Shown here: in pieces, positions 57,547-64,000 of the stretch | Numbering within the stretch: the first letter of the stretch is position 1 | Layout of the letters: every line of letters starts with the position of its first letter | DNA from: Siderastrea radians | Lineage: Eukaryota > Cnidaria > Anthozoa > Scleractinia > Rhizangiidae | Length of the DNA stretch: 64,000 nucleotides | NCBI GenBank assembly: GCA_964017195.1 | Contig: OZ024887.1 | Coordinates: 5,649,959 to 5,713,958 of the forward strand | Reading direction: 5' to 3' | The notes under the pieces: model-generated | Databases searched by the model: none | What the model was told of the DNA's origin: nothing | What the model saw: only the letters and a program-made list of their open reading frames with translations | Translations under genes and position numbers: made by a program

Positions 57547-57835
57547 AACTTTGACGCCAGCACTTCAACGCAAACTCAACAGCAAACTACTTGACCTCAA
57601 GAAAACTGACGCTATTGACATTCAACGCTACAACAGACTGAGGTGCCGTGTACCACAACCACCGAAACTGTACGGACTACCGAAACTGCACAAACCTAAC
57701 ATACCCATGCGACCCATAGTCTCATTCTGTGGGTCCCTGACTTACCAACTGTGCAAATACTTGACTACCGTACTGAAACCTTTGACCGACGAATCACGAC
57801 ACAAACTACAGTCGACTGATGAAAGCTTTATCTCT
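57547..57835 (+). mobile_element. Penelope-like element RT fragment
   Basis: An open segment without ATG encodes the N-terminal part of a Penelope-like reverse transcriptase: PPKLYGLPKLHKPNIPMRPI, then SFCGSLTYQLCKYL and VLKPLTDESRH. The catalytic YxDD region and GIY-YIG endonuclease are absent, so it is a truncated relic. Confidence 0.8.
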
Positions 57836-58039
57836 CGCTTTTTTACAGAAACCTATTGTAGCTTCTGTCACTATAAAAGAACGGTTAATGAGGTTATAGA
57901 GGAGGTCACTGAAACAACGATAGAAATCCATCGAAATGGTTTTTAGGACGTTGAAGTATGTGTAACAGAAGCCTCTGGGGAGAAGTAGGTTAATATGAGT
58001 AGGATTCCAAATAAAATCGGGCTTTGTTAAAAAAAAAAA

Positions 58040-59115
58040 AATTCTCCTCGTGTGTGTCCGTTTCTCAAATAGGCGAGTTGAGATGGATGTAGAAAGCATT
58101 GAAACGAACAGTACCAAAGCCGCTAAGCATTCCAATTAATTCACCGTTGCGTCAAAGGAAGTGTCACGTGCCAAGTTCTTCCATACCGGAAACGCTCATA
58201 CAAGCCACCTGCTTTAAGTCTTAGTAAATGTGCGATGTTTGTGTCCCCATTTCTGTTAAAAATATGTTAGAGATAGGTGCAAAGGACATTGAAATGAACT
58301 AAATATACGTAAGGTTTACAATACAACGATTTTACAAATAACTGAAATGTCACGTGGAATGTTATTTCATACCGGAAATGCTCATACGAGCTTCAAGTCT
58401 TAGTAAATGTTCACTGTTTGTGTCGCCATTTCTCATAGTAAAAGTGTTGAGATGGGTGTAAAGGCCATTGAGATGAGCTAATCATACGGTAAGGTTTACA
58501 GTTAAACTATTTCACTGATGATTAAAATGTCACGTGAAAAGTTATTCCACACCGGAAACACTCATACGAGCTGTAGCCTTAGTAGATACGATGTTTGCGT
58601 CGCCATTTCTCGTAGCAGAAGTGTTGAGATGGGTGCAAAGAGGATTGAGATGAGCTAAATATACGATAAGGTTTACAGTAAAATTGTCTTACTGGTAAGT
58701 GAAATGTCACGTGAAAAGTTATTCCCTACCGGAAATAACCATACGAGGTCAGTAAGTGTTAGAAAACGACGATGTTTGTGCCGTCATTCCTTATAGAAAA
58801 GTTATCGATTTGGGTGTAAAAGTGATTGAGATAAGCTAAATATACGGCAAGGTTTACAATAAAGCCATTTTACTGATAACTTAAATGTCATGTGAAAAGT
58901 TATTCATTACCCGAAACGTGCATACAGGTTTCAAGTCGTAATAAATGTGCGATGTTTGTGAAGGTCTTTCTCGCAGTAAAAGTGTTGAGATTGATGTAAA
59001 GGGCATTGAGATGAGCTAAACGTGCGGTAAGAATGACAATAAAATTATATTACTAACAGGTGATGTGTTGCGTTACGAGTTATTCCGTTCTTCGAAATGT
59101 TTCAGTCCGACGCAT
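58040..59115. repeat. ~180-bp tandem satellite with CACGTG
   Basis: About six units. Each has ATGTCACGTG followed by a TTATTCCATACCGGAAA-type segment, a CTCATACGAGC-type segment, GATGTTTGTGTCGCCATTTCT, GTTGAGATGGGTG and GGTAAGGTTTACA. The CACGTG positions are 58165, 58351, 58531 and 58708, and CATGTG is at 58889. The first and last units are most degraded. Confidence 0.88.
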
Positions 59116-60679
59116 ATGCGCCCACAGTTAGTGGAATGCGGTTGACTTGTTATCAGTACGCGCTCACTACCATTCCAAAACATATTTTAAAACCTTGTTT
59201 TCACAAATATGGCTAGTAAATGTAAAAGTACAACTAACTATACAATGGTAATAATTGGATTTATCTTTATATGGTACTGGTTTCGCAAAGTGGCGCCGCA
59301 TTGAAAAATATATATTGCGATTTATCGTCGGCAACATTCTAGAGAGAATGGAGGACAGTAGTGGCAGTGAAACGAACGATCCGCTTTTACATCGAGTATT
59401 GTCCGCTTCGCTTGATGCAGAGAAGTCGTGGTTTGCACTAAATTCTGTGAAATGTGGCTGCAAACCTTCCAGGTTCTGTTCGTCAGGCTTCGCCCAGGTA
59501 TTTCCAGACGAATACCGACAAATCGCCTTGGATGATCTGGTCTGATGCGATGGCTTTCCCGCGCCCGCCAGTTGGTTTTCGGCTTCCAGTCGTCGAGCAG
59601 AAAATGTGTATGTCGCATCAGCCTTTGGCCTTGTTGTTGGATTCCTGCGCCAAAAGACACTAGACGCCCCATTCTTTCAAACGGAGGATTTCCAATTGAT
59701 CAGGGCTTGGATCAATGAGTTTAATTTTGTCTCTCTGGAGCTGCATCCACAAGTTTCCCGCCAGCTCCTCCTACTACTCCGAGCCCGCCAAAACCAAATA
59801 GAGTGCCAGTTCCTCAGCACACAGTGTTCTCCCTAATTTTCAGGGCAACAGGTAAGTCAGTTTTTCAGACCGGTAGAAGTCCTTTTCAACCTGGGGTGGA
59901 AGTGTCGTCATGAGACCCGGAATGTTGCGCGCATGACATTAGGCTCACACAGCTCGAAAACCCTTCAAAACACCTGACGTTTTACGATTTCCGTTTCAAG
60001 GAACGTATAAACATACAGATAAACCTCGAGAAAAAAAGACTTACAGCAACCTAAACAAACTATGGAGAAACTCCAAGAAGACAAGACTTAAACACATTAC
60101 AAAGTCACAAACGAAGAACATGGAGGAGTTGATACTAAAAGCACCTCCCGAAAAAACCGACGTCTGACGGATAAACGTGGAGAAGATAACATGAATATCT
60201 TACGAAAATGCTATTAAATGTATGGGAAAATGTCAAGGAGATACAAGAAGCATCACCTTACAAATATACTAACGTCGAGAAGACAAACACTGACGAGCAT
60301 ACTGTCGTACTTGGCAATCTTTGAACGTACAGAGAAATGTTAAAAAGATACGACTAACAGCTTACGCAGGACAGAAAGTGCGGAGAAACGTCTAGAAGAT
60401 GAGACTATCACCTAAAGAACTTAGAAACGTCGAGATGATCAAATGTCTGGACATAATGAGAAAAGTTATTAAGACAAGACTTACGTAGTATGACTGTCAA
60501 AAATCTTTTCATAATTATATCTGATAATAAATCTATCCATAATCCAAACTTTTTTGTTGGATATTTCTAATCCGGGCCTTAGTATACGGTATGGTTCTAA
60601 CCGGTAACAAGCGCTGCTACAAGCGGTAAATTTTACCGGTTACCGCCTGATAAGGAGAACACTGAGCACAACCAAGAGT
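59116..60679. other. Unannotated region with weak open frames
   Basis: An open frame at 59349-59545 (MEDSSGSETNDPLLHRV...) has no recognisable domain. From about 60020 to 60490 a loosely repeated string (GAGAAA..TC.A.AAGA...GACTTA) recurs at 40-70 bp intervals, perhaps an eroded minisatellite. Confidence 0.35.
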
Positions 60680-61090
60680 TAAAGCACATCAAAGAGGAAG
60701 AGAAGCCTAAACGAACTTAGGGCCGATGAAGACCTGTCTCCTGCGTTCAAAAAGAAGAAAATGCGGGAAACCACGGTAAATTTGCTGAACCAAATCACCG
60801 GAGTGTGTAAACGCAATGGTGAATCGCTTAGTACTGTGCTCGGGGAGTGCTGTTCTTTGATTGGAAAGCCTGGTCAAGATGCCCGGGAAGTGGTCTCGAA
60901 TGTGTTTGATTCAGTGGTGCAGGAGAAAGGAATCAGAACAGCTTTCTGGAAGCTACTCTCAGAAGGAAGTGTGGATGGAGAGAGTGCGCCAGACTGGGTC
61001 TACCTCCTGTTTAAAGTGAAGTCAAGGATTTCAGGCAGTGCCTGGCAGGACCTGACAATTATCTCACAAAACTGGGAAGGGCAGGGCTAA
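60680..61090 (+). CDS. Exon-like ORF of unknown function
   Basis: An open frame with a coding-like composition runs from about 60680 (basic KRKRSLNELRADEDLSPAF, then KKKK) through an ATG at 60761 to a stop at 61090. It includes GKPGQDAREVVSNVFDSVV and SAPDWVYLLFKVKSRISG. No family recognised. AATAAA follows at about 61131. It could be a terminal exon or a gene fragment; the reading frame after QNWEGQG may be shifted relative to an ancestor. Confidence 0.35.
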
Positions 61091-61299
61091 GTTGAACTTC
61101 TTGATTTTATCTTTATATACTCTGTTATCATAATAAATTATTGGATTCTTTTTATTTGTCTCCGCTAAAAATGCACTTTGCCCTGGTCCATATTAGTATT
61201 TTTGAGGGGTGGTGGTAATGTTAATACTTGTGGTGCAAGAATTGTTTGCTTTTTGATTTGAGACTTCCCTTATTTTAAACTGAAATAAGCTTGTTGTTG

Positions 61300-61690
61300 A
61301 AATACGTGTTAATTTTGATTCATTGTGAACAATCTGCTATAACTTTGCAATCCTGATCTAACCAATCAATGAAATTGATGATAATCAATATCAACCAATA
61401 ACAATCAATGCTAATTACCAGTAATCAAATGATATCAGAAATTAATGAAAATTGATGAAGGAAAATTTTGTGACTTTTAATTTTATCGATTTTCATCGAT
61501 TACCATAGATTTTCATCAATGATAGTTGAAAAATTGAACAAGACTTGCCAGTAAGGTGAATTGATTGAGATTCTACCAAGTTGCATCAGTGCCAGGGGAT
61601 TACAAACAATCGATGTAATTTTTCTTGTGACTATGGATTCTCATTGATTGGACGATACTAGTTATTGATTGGTTTGGTTTTAATAAAGTT
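61300..61690. repeat. ATTGAT/ATCAAT-rich block
   Basis: ATCAAT and ATTGAT occur many times on both strands, especially at 61360-61530, with a local inverted arrangement (ATCGATTTTCATCGATTACC). May be an eroded MITE or simple-sequence expansion. Confidence 0.4.
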
Positions 61691-61787
61691 AGTTATCCCC
61701 AACTCCGCACCACCCCACACCCTCCCAAGTATTTAACCTGTGTTTTGCCTAGATCCAAATTTTTTAGTGTTTTTCTGGTTTGTTCAG

Positions 61788-62025
61788 ATTTGATTTTATT
61801 GAAAAAATAATTTTTGGTTTGTATCACCACTTTATGTCACAAGTAGCAAAACATCGCCTCCTACTTTATGATCTTGGTCAGCTTTTCTACTGGGCCATTG
61901 TGCTGATTCCTTATAAAAAGTTGGCAAAATCAGCTGCCTATGTGTACTCCAATAATTTAGTCACTTCAAATCTTTGTGACAACCCTGATCTTTGCAAACA
62001 CTGCATGGGTAATAGACCATCGTAG
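61788..62025 (+). CDS. Possible internal exon, unknown gene
   Basis: Preceded by a pyrimidine-rich acceptor (TTTCTGGTTTGTTCAG) and followed by possible donor GTAATA after CACTGCATGG. The frame includes SQVAKHRLLLYDLGQLFYW and CDNPDLCKHCMG. No domain recognised. Confidence 0.3.
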
Positions 62026-62178
62026 CTTTCTGTTATCCTATCTTTCACAAGTGAATGAATTTTTAAACAATCTTTTAGGTTTTGCTCTCTTAAAAAAGAT
62101 GTACTTTAAATTAAGCTGATATCAGAAGAGATTGGATTTAATTTTATGGAAAATGTTATTAAATTTTTAACTTCACAG

Positions 62179-62415
62179 AAAAAGTCTGATGTGGCCATTA
62201 TTCCATTGGAGAATAACATGGCTGCGTTACGAAAGGGCCAGTTTGATGTCACCAGTAATCTACTTGGCATTGAAAGGCTTCCTCCTCAAGTTCCTGGATT
62301 TGAAGTCAACCTCAAGAATGTCACCACTTCGGTTATCAGAGATATGCGGTGCCATGGTCCACTCCCTGATGAGCTTGTTTTTAATCTCAAGATTGATGGG
62401 CGCCCATTCTTTGGT
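62179..62415 (+). CDS. Possible internal exon, unknown gene
   Basis: The acceptor TTTTTAACTTCACAG precedes an open segment (KKSDVAIIPLENNMAALRKG ... ERLPPQVPGFEVNLKNV ... NLKIDGRPFFG), and a donor-like GTTAGT follows. The composition looks protein-coding and it lies in the same direction as 60680-61090 and 61788-62025. I cannot name the gene. Confidence 0.35.
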
Positions 62416-62418
62416 TAG

Positions 62419-63376
62419 TGTTTGTACAATGTTCTTCCATATTGCCTGGTTAAAAATTCCTGTTCTGATATTGTAAAAATATAAATGACAACAAAATCAA
62501 AGTACAAAATTGATGTCCACTGATAGAAATATGATAGGCCATGCAGACTATAAATATTTACTGACACAATCAAAAGAATTTAGAAATAGAATATGCAAGA
62601 AAAGAAAGAGCCAAACTTTATCAGTATTACAATATAACTTTTTGGAAACTTGGAAAGAAAGCTTTCTATTTTTGTGAAATTATTGCTCATAATAATTATG
62701 TGCATAATTTAACATGACATTGCTATTAATTTTATGGCATTTTGCTTTCAATCAATCAGTGTGCACCCAGTATCCTTTTTAAATGGTGACACATGATCAG
62801 CCCAGAGCCCTTTGTGTGAACTGCCCTTTTTTTTAAAGAGCAAATCAGACTGCCCCTGCCAAGTGCTAGTCCCCTCGTGTAGACACTACAGGGGACTTTT
62901 CCCTGGGACTAGTTCCAAGGACTAGTCCCTTTGTGTGTGTGTGACTTGTTGCAGGGACCAGTAAATCAGTGCTGTGAAATATATGCCAACTAGCTAGGGT
63001 TGTCCCTTATTCTTAACTCATTACTTAATAAACACTGTTTTCCTTCCTTTTCTTTTCTAGAGTCAACCTTGAAGACCAGTTGCAGATTAACTGAGAGGCA
63101 GTCTTGCAATAACCAGAAGCCAAGGCAAATGGCTCCCCCCCCCCACACACACACCACCACCACCCACCCCTGCAATGCACAATGCAGGGAAAATCCTGTA
63201 GGTCGAGCATGCCGCATAGCACACTACGGGTAACACAACAAAACGGCTCTTTTAGGTGCCACCACAAATAAAAAAGGCTTTGACCAACATTGTCTCAGAT
63301 GTAATTTGTTTGGTTCGGATGAGCAGGTTTGGTCTACACTTGTCAGTCGGTGATAATTCAAGATTTTTTGGTGTGT
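62419..63376. other. Noncoding with low-complexity tract
   Basis: Contains a palindromic stretch around 62865-62930 built on CTAGTCCC/GGGACTAG, and a C-rich/CA-rich tract at 63130-63172. No gene supported. Confidence 0.45.
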
Positions 63377-64000
63377 GTTAGTGGGTCTTTGATAATGTCA
63401 TGATGTCTAAAACTCCTAAGTGCGATTATTCAACTGCAACAGAAACACTCTGGCGGCACGCCCATGATTCTGTGAGTTAGATGCTGCGGCATTATCAAAC
63501 ACTTTGCTAACTTAATCTGGTGTTGTTCATAACGAGTGGAAAATGTGTTTGAGTTGGTGGGTGTCTGGTAATGTCATGATGTCTAAAACTCCTAAGTGCA
63601 ATTATTCAAATGCAACAGAAACACTCAGGCGGCACGCCTGTGATTTTGTGAGTTAGATGCTGTGGCATTATCAAGTACTTTGCTAACTTATTACTCTGGT
63701 GTTGTTCATAACAAGGGGAAAATATGTTTGAGTTGGTGGGTCTCTGGAAATGTCATGACGTCTAAAACTCCTAAGTGCGATTATTCAAATGCAACAGAAA
63801 CACTCAGGTGGCACGCCCGTGATTCTGTGAGTTAGATGCTGTGGCATTATCAAACACTTTGCTAACTTAATCTGGTGTTGTTCATACTGAGGGGAAAATA
63901 TGTTTGAGTTGGTGGGTCTCTGGTAATGTCATGATGTCTAAAACTCCTAAGTGCGATTATTCAAATGCAACAGAAGCACTCGGGCGGCACGCCCGTGATT
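63377..64000. repeat. ~177-bp tandem satellite (runs off the window)
   Basis: Four units, the last incomplete, with GTCTAAAACTCCTAAGTGC at about 63405, 63581, 63760 and 63936. Units share GGCACGCC, GTGAGTTAGATGCTG and GGTGTTGTTCATA. High similarity between units suggests recent amplification. Unrelated in sequence to the 58-59 kb satellite. Confidence 0.92.

Noticed and set aside
58040..59115. CRISPR-like array
   Set aside because: The units are ~180 bp continuous tandem repeats, not short repeats with unique spacers, and the DNA is eukaryotic.

Overview
The window is transposon-rich eukaryotic DNA: TATA-type promoters, splice-like signals, microsatellites, and many element families recognised by their termini and target-site duplications (TSDs). 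The mix of a Polinton/Maverick-type PolB element, Penelope-like and LINE fragments, a tRNA-derived SINE, and hAT, mariner/pogo and TTAA-type DNA transposons, together with SGNH-hydrolase ORFs in repeats, suggests a cnidarian, probably a coral or sea anemone. The organism call is inference. There is no rRNA, no CRISPR array and no confident intact host gene.

Region 1 (1-41734) is a head-to-tail array of four copies of one unit (starts equivalent to 1, 7171, 20326 and 36077; copy 4 breaks off at 41734). The unit has a TATA promoter, a small SGNH/GDSL-like hydrolase ORF (intact only in copy 1), several kb without clear genes, a Penelope-like inverted repeat with a hammerhead-like motif, and a hAT-related fragment. 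Length differences between copies come from insertions. Copies 2-4 carry a mariner-type element (TA TSD) in the hydrolase ORF. Inside it is a TTAA element, inside that (copies 2 and 3) a hAT element (8-bp TSD), and inside that a pogo/Tigger-like MITE. Copy 4 and copy 1 preserve empty sites, so the insertion order can be read directly. Copy 1 has its own TTAA element. Copy 3 alone has a second TTAA element, a SINE-bearing insert and a 5'-truncated LINE.

Region 2 (41735-44380) is unique DNA with two MITE-like elements. Region 3 (44381-54923) is a complete 10.5-kb Polinton/Maverick-like element: 6-bp TSD AATAAC, AG...CT termini and ~1.7-kb terminal inverted repeats (TIRs). It encodes a family B DNA polymerase on the right arm. 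On the left arm, in the opposite direction, are an A32-like packaging ATPase with an N-terminal zinc finger, a small zinc-finger protein and a small basic protein. Next to the polymerase lies a frame-broken relative of the polymerase's own N-terminal domain. I see no integrase, protease or capsid gene. The TIRs hold a hairpin array, several minisatellites and a tRNA-like segment. Transcription runs outward on both arms towards AATAAA motifs at the inner TIR edges.

Region 4 (54924-64000) contains a LINE 3' end, a Penelope-like RT fragment, two different ~180-bp tandem satellites (58.0-59.1 kb and 63.4 kb to the window end), and weak exon-like ORFs at 60.7-62.4 kb that may be remnants of a host gene.
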